A stretch of DNA of 64,000 nucleotides from Rostratula benghalensis (Eukaryota > Chordata > Aves > Charadriiformes > Rostratulidae). The stretch lies in NCBI GenBank assembly GCA_013399305.1, contig VXAI01000197.1, positions 544,726-608,725 on the forward strand. The letters are read 5' to 3'. Position numbers and translations under genes: made by a program. Of this stretch, positions 25,515-37,629 are shown piece after piece. Under the pieces are notes generated by a model that saw only the letters and a program-made list of their open reading frames with translations, did not search any database and was not told the origin of the DNA. Within the stretch, counting starts at the first letter, position 1. Each line of letters opens with the position of its first letter.

Positions 25515-25625
25515 TACAAGTTGCTTAAGAGTAAGTGATTTTGCTGAGGACCCACAGATACATGTATAGACCTCACTTTCTAGATTTAAATTGCTGTCCA
25601 AGGATCATGATTTTGAGCACGAGTT
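25515..25625 (-). mobile_element. Possible MIR-like remnant
   Basis: AGTAAGTGATTTTGCTGAGGA followed by CCACAGATACATGTATAG and, 60 bases on, GATTTTGAGCACGAGTTACTG resembles the antisense MIR core and its 5' arm. The match is weaker than at 24.6 kb. Confidence 0.35.
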
Positions 25626-27846
25626 ACTGTGCAACCAAAAATAGCATATTTTTGCAAATAAAAAAATGAGAAGAGAGACCAAGTATCTCTCTCCCTGTTC
25701 AGGCTTTGAGATTTACACAGTGTTGCTTGAAACCATAACTTTTCTAATGAGGAAAATGTGCAGTCAACTGAACATTAGCTGGTTTGGACACTATTACTGT
25801 AAAAATAAATAATCAACCAACTTTATCTCTGAATAGAAAACTCTGCAGTGAGAAGACTGACTGAATAACTGACATGATTGCTGAGGAAGAGATGGAAATA
25901 ACAGTTTACAGTTCACAGGATCTCAATGGACAATCAATGTGGTAAATTAGGATGTGGCTGAAATTATAGATATAGTAATTAAAATTAGCCATGAGTAATA
26001 GAACACAGTTCCTTTAGAATAGAATAGAAAGTGCGGCTAGACAAAAACAGAATAATACTGTGCAAATGTACAGAAATTTTAATTTTTAAGAGAAGTTCAA
26101 ATTGGCAAGAGATATGTTCAGTATCACCACTGACACTTCTCAGAAGCTTATAATAGGCAGCTGTAAATTATTGTTGGAGAGCAATTTATTTTAATTGCAT
26201 CTAATCCTTATGAAAAACACTTTCTGAAGCATATTTTAATGCTGATGCTAAGGTGTATTTAGATTACCGTTCAGATGAAGTCTATTCATTTCAGCTGGCC
26301 ATAGTTAGACCGTACTCTCCTCTTTAGTCTATTGCTCTCTTTTAAATTTCAGAAACTATGTTATGAACAGAATAGCCGTAAGCCCTGCTGTTCCAGCAAA
26401 GCTTTTATTCACAATTAATGCTGGAGCTGCTTTTTTATGTAATAGGAGAAAATTACAAAACCAGAAAAAAGTGGGGGGTTTATTTGTTCTTTTGTTTCCC
26501 TGCAAAACTCCTCTTGGAAGTCACTGTCAAGAATGTGATGCACTATGTAAGTTAGTTTGGCCTAGCAGAATGATTCGCACATTTTTAAAATTTTATAGTA
26601 AAATGCAATTGTGCTGAATGAATGCAGGTCTGCAGATGTGGCCAAGAAGCCTGTATGTCATTAGATTTCTACCAAATATATAGGTTCAATTTCAGCAGGC
26701 TCTATAAACATGTCTGATGTCAAGGTATGTGGGCAGTATGACTGAAGTCTTGTTTTGCCAGATCTGATCTTAAGTAGTTCCTCTATAATATGAATGATGA
26801 ATGTTCAGGCTTTCCAAGGGTAATTTTTTTTCTTCTCTTGTACAAATTCCAGTGACATGATGAAAGGTATTTGTGGCATCTGTATTGTTTTTTAGCTAAT
26901 GACAATCTCAACAGGTGTGTGTATGTGCACATTTGTAATGCAGTGGGGCTTTAGGAGAAGAAGATCATACAAAACAGCAGTCTAAGTTACTTGTTATAAA
27001 GATAAAATGAACAAAATAGGAGCATTCAGCGGTTATACATTGGAAAACAGAAAAAAATGGCCATTACTTTGCAGAGGATCCTTTCACTTTCTCTGGTATG
27101 CCCTTTTCCCATTGCCACACTGCCATCTCTGGCAGCCTGGGACAGGCATAAAATCCTCTCTTAGAGCACCTGTGTAGGTACATGAGTGCATGAGTATGCT
27201 GTGACATGTGCTAAGCCTGCTTATCAACCCCAAGACATCTACACTCCCCCTCCCGCCATTTAATGATAAAAACTACTTCATCCTACAAAGGAGTGTTGAG
27301 CACATGGGTACACCTACCGTATGTACATTCTCATCACTACCCCTCACAAACTGAATCAGAGGGCAGCCAAAGTGTTGGAAATCTCCAAATTTCCTTTGTT
27401 CCAGGGGTAAGTAATACTCACAAATCCTAAATTGAAGACTATAAGACCCAGGTGAGGATGGGCTACACTAAGTTTGAGTATATGATAGCAAATTTCAGTT
27501 TTGATATAAAAGCATGGTTGTGTATCTTTCTTTCTCTCGTACTACATATATTCTGACAAATTGTTTGGTTCTCCAGCACTTTGCTAATCATCTGCTATGT
27601 TATAAACAATGTTATTTTGGTCTGATTTTTGCTTAGGTTTTGTTTTTTATTATTTTTTATTGAGCTGTTTCTAATGATTCCAATTAATTACAACAGCTCT
27701 AAATTTCAATTTAAAGTAGTTTAAATTATTGCCCAGGCTTTTCCCATAGGCAGAGGCATGCTAGTAGTACAGTACTGGTGAATCAGATTTAATGGGCATT
27801 TGAAACAAGCATAATTGTAATTACACCCAGAGAATCCCTGCCAACA
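25626..27846. other. AT-rich unrecognised stretch
   Basis: No gene recognised. Homeodomain-type AT-rich words (AATTAATTA at about 27683, TTTAATTGCAT at about 26190) are dense at 26,160-26,280 and 27,650-27,740, which could reflect conserved non-coding sequence or merely composition. Confidence 0.4.
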
Positions 27847-27912
27847 TTTAACAGTTTATATTTATTGAAACAATGTATTTATATTTATTTTAACAGTTTA
27901 TATTTATTGAAA
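27847..27912 (+). repeat. 24-bp perfect direct repeat, 42-bp period
   Basis: The 24-base word beginning TTTAACAGTTTATATTTATT occurs at 27847-27870 and again, identically, at 27889-27912. The start-to-start distance is 42 bases. It looks like a small tandem duplication whose second copy is followed by diverged sequence. Confidence 0.95.
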
Positions 27913-28194
27913 AAACATCTTTTAAATACCTTTGTTTCTTCTGAGATTGCAATTATTTTTTTAGAGTGTTTCAAGCCAAATTTTTACTTAATATGTTACC
28001 TAGCAATCAATTTATCATTAATAAAAATCATAAGTTACTGTTCAATAAAGTACAGAACTAATACAAGGGAAATGCTGTAATTAAAGGTTTATATTTGCTA
28101 TAATACATGAAGTAGTTATTATTTTTATGTTACTCCTGGTATTTTAAAATGCTATGCTAACAAGAAGTGTATCATAAAACCTAAGAACTCATTA

Positions 28195-28275
28195 TTGCTC
28201 TGTCCGTATTTTATAGATGAGGAAAAGAGGGCACAGAAGCGCCCAGCCTATTGCAGCAGGGAAGGAACATTAGAA
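28195..28275 (-). mobile_element. Possible MIR-like remnant
   Basis: GTATTTTATAGATGAGGAAAAG and GGGCACAGAAGCGCCCAGCC correspond to the antisense MIR core blocks 'CCATTTTACAGATGAGGAAACTGAGGCACAG'. Downstream similarity is slight. Confidence 0.4.
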
Positions 28276-28531
28276 CTCCTGAAAGTGTTTTGAGCATAAC
28301 AATCCAACTCATGAAGAAATTTTCTTTGAATTTTCTTCTGTAATAAGATTTGGACTTTTTCTTCCTTCACGATGGACAGAAAAAAAGAGAAGGTGTGTAC
28401 ATTTTACTTATCATGTTGATAAATGTTGTACATCAAAACTTCAACCTTCTTCCATTGCATCTTGAAATCTGAATGAATAAATGCTAAGCAATGTCAGTCA
28501 CCATGTGACAGCTATACCTGCATCTTTCATG
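28276..28531. other. Unrecognised short stretch
   Basis: AT-rich sequence with nothing recognised. Confidence 0.4.
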
Positions 28532-28557
28532 AGACCCTATTATGCATAATAGGGTCT
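28532..28557. repeat. Perfect 26-bp palindrome
   Basis: The half-site AGACCCTATTATG (28532-28544) is followed with no spacer by its exact reverse complement (28545-28557). The centre reads TATGCATA. Matching stops at the next outward pair (G and G). Confidence 0.97.
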
Positions 28558-31500
28558 GAATGCTTCAGTTAGAACTTTTGAAGTTCCATCTCCAACTTGG
28601 GCAACTGGCTGGAGTATTTTTTTGTTTATACAGATGCTACTGAAAACAAAACACTAGGCCCAGCAGGAAATAAATTAGCTTTGTAATTTTTTTCTACCTG
28701 ATTAACAAGGTACAAGGTGAATTAAGCATGAAAAAAACCATATGCAACACTGACGAATAAAACGGCAACATATTCATGACCACGTCTCGATCATAGGATA
28801 TTATCTTATAATAAAAATATTACTTAGATATTCTGAATGTGGCAGAGAGCAAATACCTTTGAACTTGGTTGAATTTATTTTCATTTGGTTATCTTTGTCA
28901 TAAATAAACCATGATCCACCAACACTTGATTCTGAATCTCACTCATTTTGTTTAATTCAGTTTTAGCAGTGTGCTGGGCTGAGGCTCTCTCCAAGTAAGA
29001 GAGGTGGTGGTATCTCTCTTGTTTGGTATGAGTCAAGTGTGACACCAGTGATTATTGCTATCATTACTGGCATTTTACATATTTAAGTATTTATCTACAT
29101 ATTACTTTTCCAGATTGTGCTAATTGTGGCTCCCTCAGTCTCAGAAAGAGGAATAAGAAGGTACAAAGAAGGGCAACAAAAATGTTCCCCCAAAAAATCT
29201 GTTCTACAGATTTTTCTGTGGCTCCAGTGATTATTATGCCACTATTTACATCTTAAATACTTTCATATCTATACTGCACTTACGCAATTGTGGAGTCAGG
29301 TAATTTCAATATCTCCTTGTTGTATTTAACTTGACCCAGTCAAGATTACCAGACCCTACCTACAGCCCACAGCTATCTAGAACATGCCAGAAGACACCAA
29401 AGCCACAAAGACACTAAATGTCAATTAAAAAAACCCCTAAATAAAGTATCAATTATTAACCATGTAGGCCTAGAAGGATGAGACTGGAATTGCTGACTTT
29501 TATGAACACTCTTCTCTTCTGTAAAATAGCTATTGAAGTAATTATAGAATAATCTCTACTCTATGACATATATAACAGTATTAAAGATTGCTATTTTTTC
29601 CCCTTGGTGATGTGCATTCCCATTGGATTGCTCAGAAGTACAAACTACATTGGTTTAGTTAGGAGGACTCCTGCTAATTGTTCAATGGCACTTGCTGTGC
29701 TGGAGAGATTTGATATTTATGTTGTTGCTCTGAATGCAATGCACTTCTGATTAATTTTAATGTTGTTTGGATAGCTGTGAAGAGAAATATAATGGCACAA
29801 TATTGTTTTCCTATGCTGCTTTCAAAGTGCCATAATTACTGCAAATATTGCCTGAGATACCCACTGAGACAATCAGGGGACTTAATTTTAGATGAAGCAA
29901 TATGTATCTGAAGACTGAAAGCAAAATGGTGCACTGTAAGGTGTTGGAACAAGTATTGGAACAGACATCCCTGCTAAGCACCAGGTTATCCACCCACTCA
30001 CCCCCAGCCAGAGGTTGCATATTTTGAGACAAATGCAAATTATTGTCAGGCATACTATACACTGCCTTAATTCTGTAGTTCTTCTTCACAAATAACAGCA
30101 GAGATATTTGTATGCTAGTTGTTTACTGTTCACTCCTTCACAGAAAATGCACTTGTTGTCATGAACAATGCACAGTTATCCTTCAGAGACGTCAGTTGTA
30201 GGTTGATTGCCTTTCTTAATGTTATGAAACAGTCTTTTGATTAAAGAGAGAAATGAGAAATTTTATGCTGCTTCTTAATTTTACTCCTCTCAGTGTGAAC
30301 CTGTGTCTTAGCATCACGCTTCATTCAGAATAACCACTGATTTCCCTAAGCTTGCGCCCACTTCTCCAGAGACAGACTTTATTCTTCCCTTTACCTCTGC
30401 TAGCCCATGAAATATCAGGTCCATTCCTCACAGCCTTCCTTCTCCTTCATACAAATGCTGATTTACATTACAAAAGCAGAAGCTCAGTGCTTGGGGCAGC
30501 TTGTAGAAGGGTAATATGCCTCCTAGCATATTCAGTTCACAAAACTGAACTTTTGGTCCAGGGCAGTGGTGGGATTCCCACTCAGAGGTGAGAGAAAGTG
30601 AGCTGTGGTGATGCTGTATGAGTTAGCTTGGGATCCATGTAGGACCCACAGCATAGCCTAGAGTGAGGTTTGCACTGGAATTAGCAGTGCCCTCGTAAAT
30701 GTGGAAGTCTCCAGCACTCTCAGAAGAAATGCACTGGTGTAAGAGCAAAGGCTTGGTGATGAAATACTGTACAGAAGCTTTATATCTCACTGTACACTTG
30801 AGTATGTCCTGTCACTTAAAGGTCTCCTGTCAATGCTCAGGTCTTCCTGGGGAGAAAGGGACTCAGAACCCAGGAAGCAATTTTGTGAATTTCACAGAAA
30901 TAACTGGAGGAAATTAAATCCAATTCTACATTCTACCTCTGGGAGTTGTCATCCAGAGTGAAAAAACTTGAGAGGTCTTTTGATTACTTCTGATGTTCAT
31001 GATCCTTGGCAGCTGTGAAACACTCCAGATTCATAGCATGGGACAGATGTATCCATCTTGCCTAGTATCTTGCCATGAACCAGACAAAGCAGACACCTGA
31101 AGAAGAGAAAAAGAAATGGTCAACAATATAATGATGTTTACCTATAATACTTTTTCTGCTTCAGGGACTCCTTGAGTCAGAGATGGTGTCTTTGTAACTA
31201 ATAGCCCTGATGGTTTTTTCTTTGGATAATTTTTTTCATCTTTTTTACTCATCTAGATGCTTTGCACCTGAAAAGAAACTTTAGTTTGCCTACACCTTGT
31301 GAAGAATATATGATTTTCATTTGCACTGAATCTGTCATCTTCTTACCTCTTCTGTTTTTTTGTAGTTCTCACTTTGGCAGCAACTGTGATTAGCCATTCC
31401 CAATACATCTCTACGCATTTTTAAAAATATTCCACCTTTCCCTACTCCCCCCTACAATTTCTCTCCTTGCTAAACTAGTTAGCTGCTACTCCTATGGAAA

Positions 31501-31589
31501 GTGTTCCATATTTTTAAAAATAGTTCCATGGTTTTGAGCATCCCTGTCAACCTGCTCTCTATCTTTCCCAGTTACGTTCTGCATTTTTT
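28558..31589. other. Unrecognised stretch
   Basis: About 3 kb with no recognised gene. A short phrase at 29159-29182 (AAGGTACAAAGAAGGGCAACAAA) resembles a tiny CR1 polymerase fragment (sense plus), too short to call. Open frames at 29811-30089 (minus) and 30352-30591 (plus) show no domain. Confidence 0.4.
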
Positions 31590-31730
31590 GAGAGTGTAGG
31601 ATGAGAACTGCACAAAACAGTTCAAGATGTGGCTGAACCATGGATTTATACAGCCGGGTAATGAGATTCTCTGCTTGTTTCAAAGGCTGCTCTGTCTTAA
31701 AACTGATTATACAGCGTAGCCTTGCCAGCT
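31590..31730 (-). mobile_element. Ancient CR1/L3-like remnant
   Basis: Plus-strand AACTGCACAAAACAGTTCAAG, then ATGTGGCTGAACCATGGATTT, ATACAGCCGGGTAATGAG and ATTCTCTGCTTG is the antisense of the CR1/L3 polymerase segment upstream of the conserved C-terminus. On the minus strand the peptide ITRLYKSMVQPHLE (within 31492-31683) fits the 'LY..LVRPHLEY' motif of this LINE group. It is much more diverged than the other CR1 copies, which suggests an early amniote insertion. Confidence 0.55.
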
Positions 31731-34645
31731 CCTGTATGCATATTGTTTGGAGACCTGTAATTATGTAAGAACCTCAGCTTGCATTTATGAGTTGCATAAA
31801 CAAGTTTCTATCTTTTGTGACTAGAGACAAAATCTGCAGGAAATTAAACCTGTAACTTTGAAACCAGAAGCTAGGGAAAAACAAAGGCAGATATTCTTTT
31901 GTAGGTGGGGGTGGTGTTAAATTTCACTCCTTTAAACCTGATTTCATAATTTGAGGTGTACATATAATACTTGAGTGCATTTTATTAGTATCACAGTATT
32001 TTGTGCCACATAGTGTACAGATTGGATGAGCTATGCTGAAGCTCACGTCTCAATGCACAAGATACACTGCCAACCACCCATCGGATTCCCATCTCCTCAC
32101 CTTAGCTCCATACCTAGCACTTCCTGACCTTTTGGTCTCTAAGTTCTCCCCACAGTCCATCTCTGACTGCAACCAACCTGCTATTAAGAGATGTTTTTAC
32201 ACATGTGAACAGCCAAACCTGCCTAGGAGCAGCTGGGGAGAGAAATGGTCGACTCAGGACGGCTCAGGCGGGCTCTGGGTCTTTATGTTTTGGTGTCACA
32301 GCAGTATTTGGAAATAAAAGCGGGGATGATAATCCTTCCATGTGACTCATTTTACTTCTTACGGTGACACATGAGTAACCAGAGTTCTTCCTGAGAGCAA
32401 AAACAGTCCTGCTGATTTTTAAAATAAATTTTGGCCCCCTGCCTGTATTCTGAGGATCATATCTGTTTGCTCTGTCTCATCAAAGTTGAGGTCAAATAAA
32501 AATGCAAAACAATACCAGACAAAAGGACTTTTATCACATGTTGCAAACCTATAGAAGGAAATAGAATAGATGTAGGCAGAACAGGTAAGCAAGGGTTAGA
32601 TGAAGCTATACGGAGGGAGCTAGTATTAAAGCAGGATCCTTGTCAATAAATGCCAACCAATTTAATCTGAAGTACTCTTGCTCAGCTGTGTAAGGACCCT
32701 GCATGACAGATGTGAAATGAGAGTGCTAATGTAGCAGGTACTTATTCTACAGTCTTGTTCTTCTTCACAGAACTGTAATTAGCTGCATGTCTTTTTCAAG
32801 CAGTGCTATTACTATTTTTATTTTTATTTTTGTTGATCCTTGAATCCTATCCAAACAGCCATAATGCTTTTTTTTGGACTGTTGATATTACCTACCAGGT
32901 GCTTAGAAAAAAGTTAAATTGAAGCAGATGTGCTATTCCATAACTAATTGAATAAAGCATGTGCAAATAAAATGTCAAGGCAAGAAGTCCTGTGATTAGC
33001 CTTATCCAAATTCAGTTTCCATTACTCTCCTTGGAAATGAAACAGAACTATAAGGAGAAGTGTTTGTGCCTATGTGTGCTCATGTACTTTCTGGTTTACA
33101 TCTAGGAGATTGAAAACTCTGAAAACAATCTTAAATTCGCTGCCATCTTTCACATTTGAAAAATCCTGTCATGTTTCTGATAAATTATAGACCTTTAGTA
33201 TCTCCTACACTCATATACCTTCTTGTCATGTTGTATTTTGAATAAATCACCTTTAAAGCTAATGAACATTTGGGAAAAAATAAGGTCATTGTAAGCTGTA
33301 AGGCAGACATTCAGAATTTCCAAAGCAGCAATTGTATTTATACATTTAAGCTAATGCTGAGATAAGAAGACTGAACTCCTGGAAAATTAGAGGTCCCATT
33401 TCTACTAGTTTAGTTATGAAAGTTGCCTCAAAGCATGCTAGCTATTTTCTGTGCAAAATGTTTCAGCTCCACTTTATAATTCCATACTCTACTGGCCTCA
33501 CTGACTCTGGAAGACCTTCTCCTTTACATGTTTTAAAAGCTTTATTACTTATATTCATAAAGCAAATTGTTTCTGGAAATCTTTTCTGGCTTATCACATT
33601 GTGATAGTATGCACCAATTGTGTACAGAATTCATTACCTATTATAATTTTTTGTGCTTTTTGAATGGTGCTTTTTAATACCCAGTATTTTGATTTGTCTA
33701 TGTTGTTTTTCAGGCTGTGTTTGGTCTTTATGAAATCCTAATTTTAAGGGTATATATATGCTCTGAATCACCATAGTGGTCTCATTAAACATTCTTCATG
33801 GTTCCTCCCACTCTTTTTCTTCTCTTCACTATTGTTGGTAATTTTCTTTCAAGACATGCTCCCATTTTCTTTAACACATACTCATGTCAGATTCTTTTGG
33901 TTTTGTCTTTCCTCCAGAGACGGTCACTGCGATAAAGTGGGTCCAGTCTTCAGCTGCTACATCTTGAACTAGTTGCTCTGCACTGCTTGGAAGTATACCA
34001 AATAGTGCTTCTCCACTTCTGGACTTTCTGACTAGCTTCTTCATGGTTCCATGATATCTAAAAACATGGGATTTTTTTTCTGACTCCTCTTAATATTTGT
34101 CTTCGGCTTTCACAACCTTTCTTATTTCCCTTCCCATTTTGGACCATAATTGCCATCATTTCAGTTGGGAGAGCAGTAGTGCAGATACCATAGTCTTCCT
34201 ACTAGCCAGACTACTTCTGAGTAGAGATTCAGATTTCCCCAGAATTGAACTTATGTGCCTTGAATTTTTCTTCAACATTGCAGACATTCATTGAGGAACC
34301 TTGCCCATGGTAACTTCATATGGTTTACATCACAGAACTATGCTGTTAGGTACTCCCTTGATAATTTTCCTTTCAACAAGCTTTTGAGATGCCTGTTCTA
34401 GCAATGCCATCATTTAAAGCCAAGTATTCCACTTTTTTTTTTTCTTTTTATTTCCAAAGTTTCTTTCTAAGAGCAAAACCCAAAATATCACACACAGGAA
34501 AAACAATAGAAATGATAATTGGTTTAAGTCAGATTTCTTCTCATGATCTCTCTTCAGTGACCAATGAAAATTCTGTTGGTGCTGCTAAAGGGGAGGTTTG
34601 CTGCCTGAAGTTAGACAGCATATAGGTAACTCCTAATGGTAAGTT
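31731..34645. other. Unrecognised stretch
   Basis: No gene recognised. A 94-codon plus-strand frame at 32033-32317 and a T-rich block at 32811-32833 are the only local features. From 33,600 to 34,450 the plus strand is pyrimidine-rich. Confidence 0.4.
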
Positions 34646-34649
34646 CATT

Positions 34650-34770
34650 GAAACGGTGGCAGAGACTATCTACTGAGGTTGCAGAATCTCCTTCCCTGAA
34701 GACTTTTCAGACAGATAATACCTTTGCAAAGGACCTGCTTTTGCTAAACCATGTCATCTCTTCTGACGTT
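34650..34770 (+). mobile_element. Possible CR1 3'-region fragment
   Basis: CTGAGGTTGCAGAATCTCC and TTCCCTGAAGACTTTTCAGAC resemble the CR1 segment encoding '[13 protein letters not shown]', which is well preserved at 49,660-49,710. The match is short and diverged. Confidence 0.4.
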
Positions 34771-36726
34771 AATTTCTTAACAGAAGTTAGCTTAGCTAAC
34801 ATTCCTAACTAAGTTTCAAACTTGCATAGTCCAGGTAACTTTTCTGTATGCCATGAACACAGTCTGACATTGACAATGTTTAGATTTCCTCTACTGTAAA
34901 ATGTGGTCTTCAGTCCACAGTGAATCAACTGACTAGCCATTAAAAACAAAATAAATAAAATAAACAGTCATTGTACTAGAACTTTTGGCTTCCACATTTC
35001 CAATTATGGAAAAGTTACTTTCAAAATACATAATGTAAATATTATTTCAAATATGACAATTTTATATCCTGCGATGTTTTATACTTATTGAAATGAAGAG
35101 AGGAGACACATAGACTTCTGAACTTAAAACAATAATTCAAGATATTAATCCATTTTAATATAAGAAGTTAATGAATTAAGGATGAAAAGAAATGTAAAGA
35201 AAACAGAGATTCTTAAAGAGTCCTTTCTTTTTGTTCAAGTGATGCCCTCACCAAAGTTTTGCAATGACACCTGGAACTAACACCTGAATTGCTATATTTA
35301 TCCCCAGATTTCGTATGTGAATGTGAGTATTTTTCAGTGAGGTTCATACTAACTAGGAAAAATGAGACTGAGTATAAACAATTTTAAGTGATCACACCTT
35401 CAGAGAAGTTTGCTCAGCACAGTCTCAGGGAGCAATAACCTAATCCTGCTTTGCTTGGCCTTAGAGAGGGCATGGTCCACAAAGAGGAAACAACTGCCCA
35501 GCAGAGGGACGACAAAGCATGCAGGGTGTTCTGGCTGTCCACAGTGCCTCAATCCCCATCCCTCCTGGCTTCTCCTCATCTTGCACTGAGATGCAATCAG
35601 TCTCCATGGGAACCAGCATGCTGGAGCCCTACGAGCCGAGATTGCTGGCTGTGCTGCTGCGTAGGTGCCACTGTGAGGGATGGGAATGAGAAGGGCTCCT
35701 TTCCAATATTCAGTTTTTTCCAGTCCAATAGCTGGACAAAGCAAGATTTTAAAACAAGAATATTAAAAATAGTGGAATCTGTTCATTTTTCAGCTTGCAA
35801 AAGGGCAGCCAGGTGCCTTACCTAGCTTTAGGAAGTGGAGGTCAGTGCTTCCGTTAGGAATGGTTTTCCTTCTCCATTTCAGCCCACTATGAAGGATTGC
35901 ATGACATACTGCATACATATCTATTTCTTTCTGAGCAAAGCACTTTCACAAGCCATCCATTTCATTCATTCAGGAGATGCTAACCACATAAAGTTCTTGC
36001 CCAGAAAGAATGTTAGACATAAATATCTAGCAGAGAACAAAGTGGCCTGGAGTTCCTCCCACTGACAAGAAATAACAAGAAAACATTTAATGTGAAAATA
36101 TTGATTAGAGGGAGTCACCTGGAGAAGTTGTCCTTGTCATAATTGTCATAATCTGCTTCCTTGAGTTGAATGCCTTTTTTTGGGGGATTTTTTTTTTTTT
36201 GGATACAGCTATTGTTCATATCATAGCACATACTATAACAGGCTCTTTTAGGGACATTCCAACGCACAAATGAGACCTCACACACAGAAAGACATTTAAC
36301 TCAGCTTTGTTATAAAGTCTTTCTAAGTAGTTACCAAATGTCCCAAATGTTACTTACAAGAGTCTTACCAACCCAGAGATCGTAGCAGTACTGCCAAGCA
36401 GCAGAGTAGTGAGGAGACACGAGGTAAAGGTACAATCTTCCAGTTAAAAATATTGCTTTTATAGCATAATGACCTTGAGATGACACTACCAAAAAATCTT
36501 TAATAAAAAAACAAATTCCTCATGAAAAACATACCTAGTTTGTTCACCCTCTTTCCAATGACACTGACTTTAAATAGCTATAAGCCTTCTTTTTAGCACA
36601 GTTTCTCCTGATAGTAAAATAAAAAAAAATCCCCATTTTTCTTTTCAGATTGGTATCTTCTTACCACTTGCCATAATAGATAGTTACTCAATTAATCTAA
36701 GCTTACTGTCAAGCTGTGCTCATTTT
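34771..36726. other. Unrecognised stretch
   Basis: Two overlapping open frames at 35400-35825 (114 codons minus, 124 codons plus) sit in a locally GC-richer patch at about 35,440-35,700, but neither shows a recognisable domain. A G5 run and a T13 run lie at 36182-36200. Confidence 0.4.
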
Positions 36727-37629
36727 CCTCAGTAAGTTTGCAGATGACACCAAGTTGAGTGGGAGCATTGATCTGCTTGAGGGTAGGAAGACTCTGCAAA
36801 GGGATCTGGACAAGCTGGACCAATGGGCCACAGCCAGTGTATGAGGTTCAACAAGGCCAAGCACTGGATCCTGAACTAGGGTCACAGCAACCCCATACAA
36901 CACTGCAGGCTTGGGGAAGAGTGGCTGGAAAGCTGCCCATCAGAAAAGGACATGGGGATGTTTGTAAACAGGTGGTTGAATATGGGCCAGCAGTGTGCCC
37001 AGGTGGACAAGAAGGCCAACAGCATCCTGCCTTATATCAGAAATAGTGTGGACCAGCAGGACTAGGGAAGCAACTATATCCCTGTACTCAGCACTGGTGA
37101 GGTGACACCTTGAGTACTGTGTTCAGTTCTGGGCCCCCCATGACAAGAAAGACATTGAGGTGATGGAGCCTGTCCAGAGAAGGGCAACAAAGCATGATCA
37201 TCAGAGGGGTCTAGAGCACAAGTCTTATGAGGAGTGGCTGAGGGAACCGGGGCTGCTTAGCCTGGAGAAAAGGAGGCTAAGGGGAGACCTTATCACTCTC
37301 CACAACTACCTGGAGGGAGGTTGTAGCGAGGTGTGGGTCAATCTCTTCTCCCAAGTAAATAATGATAGGACAAGAGGAAACAGCCTCAAGTTGCACCATG
37401 GGAGGTTTAGACTGGATATTAGGAAAAGTTTCTTCACTGAAAGGGTTGTCCAGCATTGGAACTGGCTGCCCAGGGAAGTGGTTGAGTCATCATCCATGAA
37501 GGTATGCAAAAGATGGGCAGGTATAGAGCTGAGGGACATGATTTAGTGATGTTTTTGGCAGTGCTAAGTTAATGGTTGGACTTGTTGATCTTAAAGGTCC
37601 CTTCCAACCCAAACAATTCTGTGATTCTA
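36727..37629 (+). mobile_element. CR1 LINE, 5'-truncated in RT motif C
   Basis: About 0.9 kb. The copy starts at CCTCAGTAAGTTTGCAGATGAC, exactly at the catalytic FADD-type motif (encoding [11 protein letters not shown]), and continues through the thumb, the C-terminal block and the full 3' untranslated region with AAAGGTCCCTTCCAACCCAA. It ends in about one and a half tail units (ATTCTGTGATTCTA). It is well preserved, so younger than the copies at 18.8 and 54.1 kb. Truncation at the 5' end is the normal outcome of incomplete reverse transcription. Confidence 0.95.
37160..37546 (+). pseudogene. CR1 polymerase C-terminal fragment
   Basis: A 128-codon open frame ending at TAG 37544-37546 encodes the conserved CR1 C-terminus. 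Recognisable runs are [43 protein letters not shown] and [11 protein letters not shown]. The part from 36727 to 37160 lies in other frames, so indels separate it from the RT motif-C region upstream. This block is shared by CR1 polymerases; I know no settled catalytic role for it. Confidence 0.9.

Noticed and set aside
35400..35825. Overlapping 114- and 124-codon frames on opposite strands
   Set aside because: Mirror-image openness in a GC-richer patch is typical of composition. No protein family recognised.
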